Source: Veillonellaceae bacterium
Lineage (GTDB): Bacteria; Bacillota_C; Negativicutes; UBA1444
Length of the DNA: 64,000 nt
Assembly: GCA_012798135.1 (NCBI GenBank)
Contig: JAAZNU010000036.1
Location: 14,865-78,864, forward strand
Direction: 5' to 3'
Both the position numbers and the translations under genes were made by a program. How positions within the stretch are numbered: the stretch's first letter is position 1; each line of letters opens with the position of its first letter. Shown one piece after another: positions 26,728 through 38,590 of the stretch. The notes below the pieces were generated by a model. The model worked only from the letters and a program-made list of their open reading frames with translations, was not told the origin of the DNA and did not search any database.

Positions 26728-27156
26728 ATGGCAAACATTCGATTGTGGTCGCCGATGGACCACCTTTTCCGGGACTTTGCGGACATGACCAGGATGCTGG
26801 ACATGCCGAACGTACCCGTTCTGTTCAAAGGTGGGGAGCCAAAGGTTGACATCATCCAAAATGAAACGGATGTCATCGTCAAGGCGGATGTTCCCGGTGT
26901 CAAGAAGGAAGACATCAACGTGACGGTTACGGAAGACACGATCACCATCCGCGGGGAAGTCAAGTCGGACTACGAGGAGAAGAAGGAAGATTATTTCCAC
27001 TCGGAACGCTTCTTCGGAACCTATAGCCGGACATTGCCGCTGCCGACGCTGGTGGCTGGCGACAAGGCGACCGCCAAGTTTGAGGACGGCGTGCTGACAA
27101 TCACGGTCCCCAAGGCGACTAAGCCGGAAAAAGGGCACGTGGTGGATATCCAGTAA
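26728..27156 (+). CDS. Small heat-shock protein Hsp20
   Basis: ATP-independent holdase that keeps unfolding proteins soluble. The 142-aa protein has a short N-terminal arm and an alpha-crystallin domain from about residue 38 (DIIQNETDVIVKADVPGVKKEDINV) ending in the conserved KFEDGVLTITVPKA strand; a short tail follows. AGGAGG precedes the ATG. It stands between two terminators with its own promoter, next to dnaK-dnaJ-clpB, which would refold the clients it holds. Confidence 0.95.
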   Translation: MANIRLWSPMDHLFRDFADMTRMLDMPNVPVLFKGGEPKVDIIQNETDVIVKADVPGVKKEDINVTVTEDTITIRGEVKSDYEEKKEDYFHSERFFGTYSRTLPLPTLVAGDKATAKFEDGVLTITVPKATKPEKGHVVDIQ

Positions 27157-27171
27157 CGGGGTGTTGTTGAG

Positions 27172-27208
27172 AAACCGGTCTCTCTCCTGAAAGGGAGGCC
27201 GGTTTTTT
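27172..27208 (+). terminator. Intrinsic terminator after hsp20
   Basis: Stem AAACCGG (27172-27178) / CCGGTTT (27199-27205) with an inner imperfect stem, followed by a run of T's. Confidence 0.85.
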
Positions 27209-27263
27209 ATCGACAGGGCTATATGCGACGGAGATCGTCAAGACACAGGGTTATCCGACCATC

Positions 27264-27329
27264 AAGCGGCGGAACATGAGATAAGCGGAGGTTAAGCGAA
27301 GCGTCGAAGCGTTCTCATTTCCGCCGCTT
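27264..27329. repeat. Long inverted repeat upstream of dnaK
   Basis: Arms 27264-27281 and 27313-27329 pair over 17 bp with one bulged C (27275): AAGCGGCGGAA, then ATGAGA, against TCTCAT and TTCCGCCGCTT. The 31-base centre has no T-tract after it. It lies between the hsp20 terminator and the likely dnaK promoter and is not CIRCE. Role unknown. Confidence 0.7.
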
Positions 27330-27354
27330 GGATGGCTCGAAAAAATTTCATGAT

Positions 27355-27384
27355 TTGGGATTTTTGAATTGAATTCGTTATAAA
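27355..27384 (+). promoter_or_regulatory. Candidate dnaK promoter
   Basis: TTGGGA (27355-27360), 18-base spacer, TATAAA (27379-27384), about 50 bases before dnaK. The hexamers are moderate matches. Confidence 0.45.
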
Positions 27385-27432
27385 CCCGAAAAATAACTGC
27401 GCCAAGCGCAGGCAGAGAGGCAGGTTCTGACA

Positions 27433-29310
27433 ATGGGAAGAGCAGTGGGAATAGATTTGGGAACGACCAACTCGGTAATCGCCGTGTTGGAAGGGGAACG
27501 CCCCGAAGTGATCGCCAATACCGAAGGCGGTCGGACGACACCGTCCGTGGTGGCGTTCCGGGACAACAACGAACGGTTGGTGGGCCAGCTGGCGAAGCGC
27601 CAGGCCGTCATGAACCCCGCCAAGACGTTTTACTCCGTGAAGCGGTTCATCGGCCGCCGCTACGACGAAGTGACCGCCGAAATGAAACTGGTGCCGTATA
27701 AAGTGGTGACCGGGCCGAACAACACCGTGAAGTTCCAGGTGGATGACAAAGGCTATGCGCCGGAGGAAATCTCGGCGCAAGTGTTGCGAAAAATGGTGGA
27801 CGATGCCGCCAAGTATCTGGGCGAAAAGATCACGGACGCCGTCATCACGGTTCCGGCCTATTTCAACGACGCCCAGCGTCAGGCCACCAAAGACGCCGGG
27901 AAAATTGCCGGGCTGAATGTGCTGCGGATCATCAATGAGCCGACGGCGGCGGCGCTGGCCTATGGACTGGACAAGAAAAAGAACGAGACTATTCTGGTGT
28001 TCGACCTCGGCGGCGGCACCTTCGACGTGTCGATCCTGGAAGTGGGCGATGGCGTGTTCGAAGTGAAATCCACGAGCGGCGATACCCATCTGGGCGGCGA
28101 CGATTTCGATAAAGTGCTGGTCGACTGGCTGGCCGACGATTTCAAGAAAGCCAACGGGATTGATCTGCGCAGCGACAAGCAGGCGTTGCAGCGGTTGACG
28201 GAAGCGGCGGAAAAGGCCAAGGTCGAATTGTCGTCAGTCATGGAAACGACGATCAGTCTGCCGTTCATTACCGCGGACGCATCCGGGCCCCGGCATCTGG
28301 AAGCCAAGCTGAGCCGGGCCAAATTCGACGACCTGACGGCGGAACTGGTAATTCGTTGCCGTAAGCCGGTCGAACAAGCGTTGTCGGATGCTAAGCTGAC
28401 TGCCAAAGATCTTGCGGAAGTGATTTTGGTCGGCGGGTCTACCCGAATTCCGGCCGTGCAGAAAATGGTCCGAACCCTGACGGGCAAGGAACCGAACCAG
28501 AGTGTGAACCCCGACGAAGTCGTAGCGGTGGGCGCGGCGATCCAGGCCGGCGTTCTGACCGGCGAGCTGAAGGATGTCGTGTTGCTCGACGTGACACCGC
28601 TGTCGCTCGGCGTGGAAACCCTGGGCGGCGTAATGACGAAGATCATCGAGCGCAATACGACGATCCCGGCGCGGCGCAGCCAGGTATTCAGCACCGCGGA
28701 TGACAATCAGCCGGAAGTGGATGTGCACGTACTGCAGGGCGAACGCGAAATGGCCAAGGATAACCGGACGCTGGGCCGGGTGAAGCTGTCCGGCATCGCG
28801 CCGGCGCCGCGGGGCGTGCCGCAGATCGAAGTGACGTTCGACATCGACGCGAACGGGATCCTGACGGTTGGTGCCAAGGACAAGGCTACCGGCAAGGAGC
28901 AAACCATCACGATTTCGAATTCGAGCAATTTGCCCAAGACCGAAGTCGAGCAGATGGTCCAGGCCGCCAAGCAGCATGCCGACGAGGACAAACAGCGCCG
29001 GCAACAGGTGGAGGTCCGCAACGAAGTGGACACGCTCGTCTATCAATCCAAGCGTCTTCTGGCCGATCAGGCGGCCAGGCTGCCGGCCCATGTGAAAGGG
29101 CTGCTCGAAACCTCCCTGGAAAAAGCCCAAAAGGCGTTGGACGATAATGCGGACATCAGCACGTTGCGCAGCGTGAAGTCGGAACTGGAGCAGGCCTACG
29201 GACAGGCTTGCCAGTGCAAGCCGGAAAGCCAGGGCCCTTCGGTGGAAAATCCGGCCGGACCGAAAAAAGGCGGCGACGATGTCATGGACGCGGAGTACGA
29301 AGAAAAATAA
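27433..29310 (+). CDS. dnaK: Chaperone DnaK (Hsp70)
   Basis: ATP-driven protein-folding chaperone, 625 aa. The nucleotide-binding domain shows [15 protein letters not shown] at the start, [13 protein letters not shown] and [17 protein letters not shown]; the substrate domain follows [14 protein letters not shown], and the protein ends in an acidic DAEYEEK tail close to the EEVD-like end of bacterial DnaK. It leads a dnaK-dnaJ(CbpA type)-clpB block with no grpE or hrcA. Firmicutes usually have hrcA-grpE-dnaK-dnaJ elsewhere, so this is probably a second, stress-specific DnaK; that is inference. Confidence 0.96.
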   Translation: MGRAVGIDLGTTNSVIAVLEGERPEVIANTEGGRTTPSVVAFRDNNERLVGQLAKRQAVMNPAKTFYSVKRFIGRRYDEVTAEMKLVPYKVVTGPNNTVKFQVDDKGYAPEEISAQVLRKMVDDAAKYLGEKITDAVITVPAYFNDAQRQATKDAGKIAGLNVLRIINEPTAAALAYGLDKKKNETILVFDLGGGTFDVSILEVGDGVFEVKSTSGDTHLGGDDFDKVLVDWLADDFKKANGIDLRSDKQALQRLTEAAEKAKVELSSVMETTISLPFITADASGPRHLEAKLSRAKFDDLTAELVIRCRKPVEQALSDAKLTAKDLAEVILVGGSTRIPAVQKMVRTLTGKEPNQSVNPDEVVAVGAAIQAGVLTGELKDVVLLDVTPLSLGVETLGGVMTKIIERNTTIPARRSQVFSTADDNQPEVDVHVLQGEREMAKDNRTLGRVKLSGIAPAPRGVPQIEVTFDIDANGILTVGAKDKATGKEQTITISNSSNLPKTEVEQMVQAAKQHADEDKQRRQQVEVRNEVDTLVYQSKRLLADQAARLPAHVKGLLETSLEKAQKALDDNADISTLRSVKSELEQAYGQACQCKPESQGPSVENPAGPKKGGDDVMDAEYEEK

Positions 29311-29340
29311 TAAAGTGGAAGAAATGGCGGTGAGCAATCC

Positions 29341-30258
29341 ATGAAATATATCGACTATTATGAAGCGCTGGGCGTGTCCCGGACGGCGACGGAGAAAGAA
29401 ATCAAGTCCGCTTACCGCAAGCTGGCCCGACAGCATCACCCTGATCTGCATCAGGGTGATGCCAAGAAGGCGGCGGAAGAAAAGTTCAAAATCATCAATG
29501 AGGCCTACGAAGTGCTCGGCGATCCGGAAAAACGCGCCAAATACGATCGCTTGGGTATGAACTGGCAGTCGGGGCAGGACTTCCAGCCGGGACCCGACAT
29601 GGGTGGCTTTGATTTTCGTAATGTGAACATCAATGGCCAGGATTTGCATGGGTTCAGCGATTTTTTTGCCTCGCTGTTCGGCCAGGATTTGTTTGGCCGG
29701 CGCGGTGCCCGGACGGAACGGCAGCGGGGACCAATCCCCGGCGAAGACGTCGAGGCGGAGATCAATCTGTTGGTCGAAGAACTCTACAATGGCGGCGAAA
29801 AGGATATTCAAATCCAAACCGGCGGATCTTCGAAGACCGTCAAGGTAAAAATACCGCCGCGGATCTATCCCGGCGCGGTATTACGGCTGAAGGGCCTCGG
29901 CGGCGCCGGCTATGGCGGCGGTGGAACGGGCGACCTGCTGCTGCGGTTGAATGCCTTGCCACACCCGATTTGGCGCATTGAAAACCAGGTCGATGTGGAG
30001 ACCGATCTGACGATTTATCCGGAACAGGCGGTCGTGGGGGACAAGGTATCGGTCCCGACACCGGCCGGCCTGATTCAGCTGAAAATTCCGGCCGGGATCC
30101 ACAACGGTCAGAAACTGCGGCTGAAAGACAAAGGGCTGAAACGGAAAAATGGCAGTTTCGGCGACATGTTCGTGCGGGTGAAGATCGATACGCCGCTGGA
30201 ACAAAGCGCCGAGGAAGTGGAACTGTATCAAAAGATTTTTGAACTGCGAAACCGGTAA
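29341..30258 (+). CDS. cbpA: J-domain co-chaperone, DnaJ class B (CbpA-like)
   Basis: Delivers substrates to DnaK and triggers its ATPase. The 305-aa protein has an N-terminal J domain (DYYEALGVSRTATEKEIKSAYR, with the essential HPD in QHHPDL), a short Gly/Phe-containing linker (GFDFRNVNINGQDLHGF) and two C-terminal beta domains. The four CxxCxGxG zinc-finger repeats of class A DnaJ are absent. It starts 30 bases after dnaK and ends 19 bases before clpB, so the three act as one disaggregation machine. Confidence 0.94.
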   Translation: MKYIDYYEALGVSRTATEKEIKSAYRKLARQHHPDLHQGDAKKAAEEKFKIINEAYEVLGDPEKRAKYDRLGMNWQSGQDFQPGPDMGGFDFRNVNINGQDLHGFSDFFASLFGQDLFGRRGARTERQRGPIPGEDVEAEINLLVEELYNGGEKDIQIQTGGSSKTVKVKIPPRIYPGAVLRLKGLGGAGYGGGGTGDLLLRLNALPHPIWRIENQVDVETDLTIYPEQAVVGDKVSVPTPAGLIQLKIPAGIHNGQKLRLKDKGLKRKNGSFGDMFVRVKIDTPLEQSAEEVELYQKIFELRNR

Positions 30259-30277
30259 CGCGGGGGGAGGAAAGAAA

Positions 30278-32866
<2,589 letters not shown>

Positions 32867-32888
32867 GGATTCGACCGGCCGGCAGGGC

Positions 32889-32930
32889 GGGGCTGCGGAG
32901 ATCGGCGTGAATTCTCCGCGGCCCCTGTTT
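32889..32930 (+). terminator. Intrinsic terminator after clpB
   Basis: 13-base arms 32889-32901 (GGGGCTGCGGAGA) and 32913-32925 (TCTCCGCGGCCCC) pair with one mismatch, followed by TGTTTTG. Confidence 0.85.
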
Positions 32931-33005
32931 TGCGTTGGGTTTTTAGTTGGTGACAGGAACTTTTCGTTGCAGCGAGAATACTATATACTATGGAGTTGAT
33001 GAAGT

Positions 33006-33905
33006 TTGGATTTTAAACCGCTGGAGCTGGCGGACAAGCCTGTGTTTGACGCAATGCTGGGCCAACGCTACTACGAGAATTCCTGGTTTACCTTTACGAC
33101 CTTTTTTACCTGGCGTGATAATTTTTCCACCGCCTGGGCGCTTTCCGAAGACTCCCTGTATCTCCGGTTGCAGGCCAATGGCCTGGTTTATTTTTTGGCG
33201 CCGTTTGCTGCAGCAGGCCGGTCGTTCGCGGCCGCCGTCGATGCGGCGGTGCGGGAGAGCCGCTGCCGGAACGAACCCTTTCTGATGAAGGGACTGTCGC
33301 CGGCGATGTGGGCCGAACTGGACACGGCGTTTCCCGGTCGGTTTGCGATGACGGCGCAGCGGGATTATTTCGATTATGTCTATCGGGCGGAGGATTTGCG
33401 CACGCTGGCCGGACGGAAATATCATTCGAAACGGAACTTTGTGAACCGTTTCCTGGCCGAGCACACTGACTGGTCCTACGAACCGCTGACCGCAGCGGCG
33501 CGGGCGGACTGTCTGGCGGTGGAGCAGCTCTGGTGCCGCCAGCGCGACTGCACGGGTGACGGCATGGTGGGCGCCGAGTACCGGGCCCTGACCGAATCTT
33601 TGGATCACTTCGATGCCCTGCAGCTAAGGGGCGGCCTTATCCGCCTGGCGGGAAGACCAGTCGCCTTCAGCATTGGCGAACAGTTGAATTCGGATACCGC
33701 GGTCGTTCACATGGAAAAGGCGGATGCATCCATTCCCGGCCTGTATGCCCTCATCAACCGGGAATGCTGCCGCCAGGCCTGGGGCGACGTCGAATATGTC
33801 AACCGCGAGGAGGACATGGGCGAGGAAGGGCTGCGCAAGGCGAAGGAATCCTACTACCCGGTCCGGCTGGTGGAAAAAATCAAAATCAATTTGCGGGAGG
33901 GATGA
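33006..33905 (+). CDS. DUF2156/phosphatidylglycerol lysyltransferase C-domain-like protein
   Basis: A 299-aa protein of the COG4866 type, built of two GNAT-like acyltransferase folds related to the catalytic part of MprF (lysyl-phosphatidylglycerol synthase). The segment RKYHSKRNFVNRFLAEH and the late YVNREEDMGEEGLRKAKESY are typical of the family. It lacks the MprF membrane domain, so a soluble aminoacyl- or acyl-transfer role is only inferred. The start is TTG with GGAG ten bases upstream. yajQ follows four bases after its stop. Confidence 0.85.
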   Translation: MDFKPLELADKPVFDAMLGQRYYENSWFTFTTFFTWRDNFSTAWALSEDSLYLRLQANGLVYFLAPFAAAGRSFAAAVDAAVRESRCRNEPFLMKGLSPAMWAELDTAFPGRFAMTAQRDYFDYVYRAEDLRTLAGRKYHSKRNFVNRFLAEHTDWSYEPLTAAARADCLAVEQLWCRQRDCTGDGMVGAEYRALTESLDHFDALQLRGGLIRLAGRPVAFSIGEQLNSDTAVVHMEKADASIPGLYALINRECCRQAWGDVEYVNREEDMGEEGLRKAKESYYPVRLVEKIKINLREG

Positions 33906-33909
33906 AGGG

Positions 33910-34404
33910 ATGGCCCAGGACTGTTCATTTGACGTAGTATCGCAGGTCAACATGCAAAGCATGGACAATGCCGTGAATCAGGCGATGAAGGAGATCAGCC
34001 AGCGCTACGATTTCAAGGGAGCGGTGGCGGAAATCACTCTCGAGGGCAATAGCCTGAAGTTTGCGGCTCAGGATGAATTCAAGCTGGAAGCGATGCTGGA
34101 TGTGCTGCGCCTGAAGATGGTGAAGGCCGGCATCTCAGCGCGGGCCCTGAAACCGGGCAAGCTGGAGCAGGCCAGCAAAGGGACGGTTCGCCAGCAGATG
34201 GAGATACAGACGGGAATCGCCGCTGACAAGGCCCGGGATATCGTGGCCGGGGTCAAGGGACTGAAACTGAAGGTGCAGGCTTCGATCATGGGTGATCAGA
34301 TTCGGGTGGCCGGCGCGAAGAAGGATGACCTGCAGAAAGTGATCGGCTTCCTGAAAGCCCAGGATTATGGAATCGACCTTCAATTCATCAACATGCGGCC
34401 ATAG
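33910..34404 (+). CDS. yajQ: YajQ-family nucleotide-binding protein
   Basis: A 164-aa protein of the YajQ family (DUF520), members of which bind tRNA/GTP or cyclic di-GMP. It begins MAQDCSFDVVSQVNMQSMDNA and contains the typical EISQRYDFKGAVAEI and GLKLKVQASIMGDQIRVAGAKKDDLQ segments of the duplicated ferredoxin-like fold. GGGAGGG upstream sets the ATG at 33910; the frame is open further upstream but overlaps the previous gene. Target and ligand cannot be told from the sequence. Confidence 0.94.
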   Translation: MAQDCSFDVVSQVNMQSMDNAVNQAMKEISQRYDFKGAVAEITLEGNSLKFAAQDEFKLEAMLDVLRLKMVKAGISARALKPGKLEQASKGTVRQQMEIQTGIAADKARDIVAGVKGLKLKVQASIMGDQIRVAGAKKDDLQKVIGFLKAQDYGIDLQFINMRP

Positions 34405-34417
34405 AACGGGGGAACCT

Positions 34418-35185
34418 ATGAATTCAGAGTTGTTCAGCCGGCTGCGGAACTGGTTTGCGGAATATGCGGAGTCGTTTTATTCCGACGATGCCGACATCCA
34501 GGCGCATGTCCGGCTGAAGGAGGACCATACTGCCCGGGTTTGCGACTATATGGGGCAGTTGGCGGGTTCATTGCGGTTATCGCCGGAGCAGGAGACGCTG
34601 GCCCGCCTGGTAGCGCTGTTCCACGATGTGGGACGGTTTCGCCAGTATACGAAATACCGGACGTTCAACGATTTCCGATCGGAGGATCATGCCTGTCTGG
34701 GCGTGCGGATATTGCGGGAAACCGGCGTTTTAGCGGAATTGCCGCCGGCGCAACAGGCCCTGGTTCAAAAGGCGGTGCGCTATCACAACGGTCGTGAGAT
34801 TCCGCGGGATGATGCGGACACGGTATTTTTCGCCCGGATGATTCGCGATGCCGACAAACTGGACATTCTGGCGATGATCACCAGCGAGAACGCATTGCTC
34901 CGGATGTTGCCGATGCCTGAATACGGTGGGCAGCAAGTTTCGGCGCCGACGCTGGACTGCATTCTGGGCGGGCAGGTCGCCCGGTTCGAACATATCCGGA
35001 CGGCGGCGGACCTGCTGTTATTTCGGATGTCCTGGGTGTTCGACATGAATTTCCCCTGGACCTTTCAAATGGTTCAGCAACGACAATATCTGGAGAAGAT
35101 GGCCGCACAATTGCCGGATGCCCCGGCGGTTCATCAGGTGACGGAATTGTTGATGGCGCAGCGTGACCGCCGGGCACAGGGATGA
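34418..35185 (+). CDS. HD-domain phosphohydrolase
   Basis: A 255-aa soluble protein with the HD metal-dependent phosphohydrolase signature: an early His in LKEDHTARV, then LVALFHDVGRFRQY, a further His in VRYHNGR and the late Asp in MIRDADKLDI. The substrate may be a nucleotide or cyclic nucleotide, but nothing in the sequence decides. GGGGG at 34408-34412 precedes the ATG; an in-frame ATG at 34367 would overlap yajQ. It is the third gene of a tight DUF2156-yajQ-HD cluster. Confidence 0.85.
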   Translation: MNSELFSRLRNWFAEYAESFYSDDADIQAHVRLKEDHTARVCDYMGQLAGSLRLSPEQETLARLVALFHDVGRFRQYTKYRTFNDFRSEDHACLGVRILRETGVLAELPPAQQALVQKAVRYHNGREIPRDDADTVFFARMIRDADKLDILAMITSENALLRMLPMPEYGGQQVSAPTLDCILGGQVARFEHIRTAADLLLFRMSWVFDMNFPWTFQMVQQRQYLEKMAAQLPDAPAVHQVTELLMAQRDRRAQG

Positions 35186-35223
35186 GGTTTCTTAAGGGCT
35201 AATTATTTTGGAGGTGAAGTGGC

Positions 35224-36009
35224 ATGCCAAAGTTTTCAGCCAACCTGACCATGATGTTTCAGGAGGTTCCTTTTTTGAAGCGATTCGCCGCGTCGGCGAA
35301 AGCCGGCTTCAAAGCGGTCGAATTCATGTTCCCGTATGAGTACGCCATCGACGAACTGCAAAAAGTTTTGCAGGCCGCCGACCAGAAAATTGTATTGTTC
35401 AATTTGCCGGCTGGCGACTGGGCGGGCGGCGACCGAGGAATTGCGGTCGATCCGGCACGGACCGCCGAATTTGTTGCAGGGGTTGAGAAGGCGGTGAAGT
35501 ATGCCAAAATCCTGGGTGTGCCGCAAGTGAACTGCCTGGTCGGCAAGAAGCTGGCGGATATTCCGGCGGCGGAGCAACGCCGCACCATGATTGCGAATCT
35601 GCGCCTGGCCGCGGATGCCATGGCGGAGGTCAGCGTAAAACTGCTGGTGGAACCGTTAAATTCGCGCGATATGCCGGGGTTCACGCTGAACACGACTGCA
35701 CAGGCATTGGAAGTACTGGCCGAAGCCGGCCATGAAAATATATTTCTGCAGTACGATGTCTACCACGCCCAACGGATGGAAGGCGAGCTGGCGGGAATCT
35801 TGCGGAACAATTTGGCGAAAATCGCCCACATCCAGATCGCCGACAATCCGGGCCGGCACCAACCGGGGACCGGCGAAATCAACTACCGCTGGCTGCTGGA
35901 GGATTTCGACAATGCCGGCTATAAAGGCTATGTCGGGCTGGAATACATTCCGACGCCGGACAGCCTGAGCTCGTTGGAATGGATCAGCGATTACGGCTAT
36001 AGCCTATAA
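35224..36009 (+). CDS. hyi: Hydroxypyruvate isomerase-like TIM-barrel protein
   Basis: A 261-aa xylose-isomerase-like TIM barrel. It starts PKFSANLTMMFQEVPFLKRFAA, characteristic of the Hyi/OtnI family, and has the metal-binding acidic and His residues in VEPLNSRDMPGF, LQYDVYHAQRMEG and HIQIADNPGRHQPGTGEINY. Such enzymes convert hydroxypyruvate to tartronate semialdehyde or isomerise 2-oxo-tetronates. GGAGG at 35211-35215 supports the start. It is convergent with larA and shares a bidirectional terminator with it. The exact substrate is uncertain. Confidence 0.87.
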   Translation: MPKFSANLTMMFQEVPFLKRFAASAKAGFKAVEFMFPYEYAIDELQKVLQAADQKIVLFNLPAGDWAGGDRGIAVDPARTAEFVAGVEKAVKYAKILGVPQVNCLVGKKLADIPAAEQRRTMIANLRLAADAMAEVSVKLLVEPLNSRDMPGFTLNTTAQALEVLAEAGHENIFLQYDVYHAQRMEGELAGILRNNLAKIAHIQIADNPGRHQPGTGEINYRWLLEDFDNAGYKGYVGLEYIPTPDSLSSLEWISDYGYSL

Positions 36010-36031
36010 AAAATACAACTCAGGTCCGCTA

Positions 36032-36103
36032 AAAGAGAACAGCGCGGATTTATCGCCAGATAGCAATAAATCCGCGCTGTTCTCTTTCTTTTTCTTAATG
36101 ACC
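36032..36103. terminator. Bidirectional terminator, 22-bp perfect inverted repeat
   Basis: Arms 36032-36053 and 36066-36087 are exact reverse complements over 22 bp with a 12-base loop. A T-rich tract follows on the plus strand (36085-36095) and a short one on the minus strand. It lies between the convergent stops of hyi and larA. Confidence 0.92.
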
Positions 36104-37399
36104 GCCGGGCATCAACGGAACCGTGGTTCCGGCTTCCGTCATAACGGTGATCGAGAAATCGTCCTTGCCGAGTTTTTCGCGGGCGAGCCGCATGGCCTCC
36201 TCGGCGCTGGTCGCGGGAATGAAGCCGGCGTGACGGACAAAGTCCGCGTTTTCCGGTTTGGTCACGATGATGAGAGAAATGGTTTCTGCAATGTAGGCAA
36301 ACTTGAGGGCGATGAAGCCGGGAACGGTGAAGCCGGCTCGCAGGGCAATTTCCCGCTCGTATTTGTCCGTGTAGTTGAACCAGTCGCTGAAATCCGGCGG
36401 TTCCTTGATATCGCGGCACTCCAGAAAACAGATGGCCACGCCGCCCGGACGGGTCGCCGCGTAGGCATTGTCGATGGTTTTGGAGCCCTGATACAGATTG
36501 ATGTCGCGGGGGAAGCCACCAGCGGAGGCAATCGTCAGATCCGCCTGCTGCGTAATGGGGATGCCATAGATTCGCTCCACCTCTTTGCAACCTTCCAGCC
36601 AGGCTTGTTCCCAGTGACCGGCGAAGAATCGGGCGAATTTTCCGGTCGGCGTGAAGACTGCGTTCAGCAGGAAAGCAGGATTGAGGGCCGCGGCATGCTG
36701 CCGCATGTCGTCGTGCATCTCGTTGCCGGCCAACTTGCCGGAGACGCTGTTGGCGTTCAGCCCCTTGCCGATTTCCTTGTGCAGGCAGAAAGTATGGTTG
36801 CCCTGGATGCTTTCGTAGGCGCTCACGCCGGGCATGACCGATTTGCGGCCACCGCCGAATCCGGCCATCAAATGGTAGACGATGCCGCTGGTCAAAATAA
36901 CCTTGTCCGCTTCGGCGACCCGCCGGTTGACAATGATCGGCACTCCGCCGGAAGTTGTGCCAAGCTGTACCAGGTTGGCCTTGTCATGGGAATCATGCTG
37001 ATAAACTTTGACCCGGTGGCAGGTTTCGGCGCCGCAGACGGCGATATCCTCAGCCGGGGTATGGGGCCGGTGCGCGCCAAGCGTCACCACGATCGAAATG
37101 TCGGCGTCCGGTATGCCGGCGGCATTCAGCTCATCCAACACGGTCGGCAGAAACTGGTCATGTTTGATCCAGGCCCGGGTAATGTCGCCGACGGTGACGA
37201 CGACTTTGTCGCCGGCTTTCACGATCTGGGCGAGCGGCGGCGTGCCAATGGGATTGCGCAGCGCTTCGCGCACTGCAGCGGGAACATCGGTGACGGCTTC
37301 GACGGCCGTGCCCTTGATGTCATATAGAATCCGTTCTGTAGGCAGGACCAGTTCCTTGCTGCCTTCCCCGAACCCGAACTGATATTTTTGCGTGCTCAT
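36095..37399 (-). CDS. larA: LarA-family nickel-pincer racemase/epimerase
   Basis: Member of the lactate racemase family, which uses a nickel pincer nucleotide covalently bound to a lysine. In this 434-aa protein the key residues known from Lactobacillus plantarum LarA (His108, His174, Lys184, His200) occur with a constant offset of two: His110 in TLGAHRPHT, His176 in GIVYHLMAGF, Lys186 in GGGRKSVMPG and His202 in QGNHTF. Activity on a 2-hydroxy acid is therefore likely, though not necessarily lactate. It is the second gene of a dctP-larA unit; larB, larC and larE are not in the window. GAGGAG precedes the ATG. Confidence 0.93.
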   Translation of the reverse strand: MSTQKYQFGFGEGSKELVLPTERILYDIKGTAVEAVTDVPAAVREALRNPIGTPPLAQIVKAGDKVVVTVGDITRAWIKHDQFLPTVLDELNAAGIPDADISIVVTLGAHRPHTPAEDIAVCGAETCHRVKVYQHDSHDKANLVQLGTTSGGVPIIVNRRVAEADKVILTSGIVYHLMAGFGGGRKSVMPGVSAYESIQGNHTFCLHKEIGKGLNANSVSGKLAGNEMHDDMRQHAAALNPAFLLNAVFTPTGKFARFFAGHWEQAWLEGCKEVERIYGIPITQQADLTIASAGGFPRDINLYQGSKTIDNAYAATRPGGVAICFLECRDIKEPPDFSDWFNYTDKYEREIALRAGFTVPGFIALKFAYIAETISLIIVTKPENADFVRHAGFIPATSAEEAMRLAREKLGKDDFSITVMTEAGTTVPLMPGGH

Positions 37400-37436
37400 G
37401 TTTCACACTCCTCGTTTCCGCATATTTACTAGCAGT

Positions 37437-38465
37437 CTATTTCTTCTTGGCGTCTTCGATTTCCTTCAACCAGGCGCCGAAACGGGGCCCATATTTGTCA
37501 TACACCGGCTTGACGGCTTCCTGAAATGCTTTGGTGTCGACATCGGTGGTTATCTCCATGCCGCCGGCCTGAACCGCCTTAAGTTGCTCGGCCATCTGCG
37601 CCGCGCCCCATTTTCTCACATATTGGGCCGACTCTTTGGCGGCGGTCAGTAAAATATCCTGACTCGGCTTATCGAACGAGTCGAAGAAATTTTTGCTCAT
37701 GACGATGGTTGCGGGTGAATAGGTGTGTTTGGTCATGGAGAAATATTTCTGGGTTTCCTGTAACTTGAAGGCGAACGCAACATTGACCGGATTTTCCTGC
37801 CCGTCGATCGTTTTCTGCTGCAGGGCGGTCAAGGCTTCGGTCCAGGCCATGGGGACGGCGTTTACGCCCAACGCTTTGAAGGTGTCGATGAACACCGGGT
37901 TCTCCATGACGCGGACTTTGAGACCGGCGGCATCCGCCGGAGTCCGGACCGGTCGCTTGGAATTCGTGAGGTTGCGGAAGCCACGCTCGGCGAATGCCAG
38001 GCCTTTCAGATTGATGGCATCGAATTTGGCCAACATTTTTTGGCCGACCGGGCCGTCAAGAACCTTATAGGCCTCCGCTTCGTTGGCGAACAGGAAAGGC
38101 ATTTCAAAGACGGCCAGTTCCGGCAAAAAGTTGCCAATCGGACCGTTGGTGATGACCCCGGCGTGTACGGTGCCCATCTGCATTCCTTCGATCAGGGCCC
38201 GTTCATCGCCCAATGAAGCGTTGGGGAATACCTCGACCTTGATTTTTCCCTGCGACTTTGCCTCCACCAACTCTTTGAATTTGAGGGCGGTGATGTGGTA
38301 AGGGTCCTTTTCGTTGACCACATGGGCCAGCTTGATGGTTTTCACTTGCGGCTGCGCCGGCGCTGATGCCGGTTTGGCGCTGGGTTTCGCGGAACCGCAG
38401 CCAGCTGCGGCAAGTACGAACAGACAACACATAAAAAATGCCCAATATCGCTTTCGGTGAGTCAT
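37437..38465 (-). CDS. dctP: TRAP transporter solute receptor lipoprotein (DctP family)
   Basis: Extracytoplasmic receptor for a tripartite ATP-independent transporter of organic acids. The 342-aa protein has a lipoprotein signal peptide with lipobox LAAAGC (Cys23) and the DctP fold: FPNASLGDERALIEGMQMGTV, the conserved arginine-containing segment LKVRVMENPVF that clamps the substrate carboxylate, and GQENPVNV. It lies 37 bases upstream of larA on the same strand. No DctQ or DctM membrane component is present in the window, so its transport partner is elsewhere. The pairing with larA points to a 2-hydroxy acid ligand. Confidence 0.93.
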   Translation of the reverse strand: MTHRKRYWAFFMCCLFVLAAAGCGSAKPSAKPASAPAQPQVKTIKLAHVVNEKDPYHITALKFKELVEAKSQGKIKVEVFPNASLGDERALIEGMQMGTVHAGVITNGPIGNFLPELAVFEMPFLFANEAEAYKVLDGPVGQKMLAKFDAINLKGLAFAERGFRNLTNSKRPVRTPADAAGLKVRVMENPVFIDTFKALGVNAVPMAWTEALTALQQKTIDGQENPVNVAFAFKLQETQKYFSMTKHTYSPATIVMSKNFFDSFDKPSQDILLTAAKESAQYVRKWGAAQMAEQLKAVQAGGMEITTDVDTKAFQEAVKPVYDKYGPRFGAWLKEIEDAKKK

Positions 38466-38590
38466 GAATAAATCTTCCTTTCGTTTTTTGGTTTTTTATT
38501 ATCATGGCCATCGTTTGCGGTTGCGACCGAACTGTTGCTTGCCGCGTTTTCCCTCCCCCCGCCAGTGAACTACGTTTGGTTACAAAAATA

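Noticed and set aside
27209..27432. CIRCE element before dnaK
   Set aside because: No TTAGCACTC-N9-GAGTGCTAA or close variant is present here or before hsp20.
32947..33285. Alternative plus-strand frame over the start of the DUF2156 gene
   Set aside because: The product loses all similarity to the family; the TTG-started frame is continuous with the full protein, so no frameshift is needed.
36098..37327. Plus-strand open frame (409 codons) opposite larA
   Set aside because: LarA has complete catalytic residues and a good ribosome site; the opposite frame has no recognisable content.
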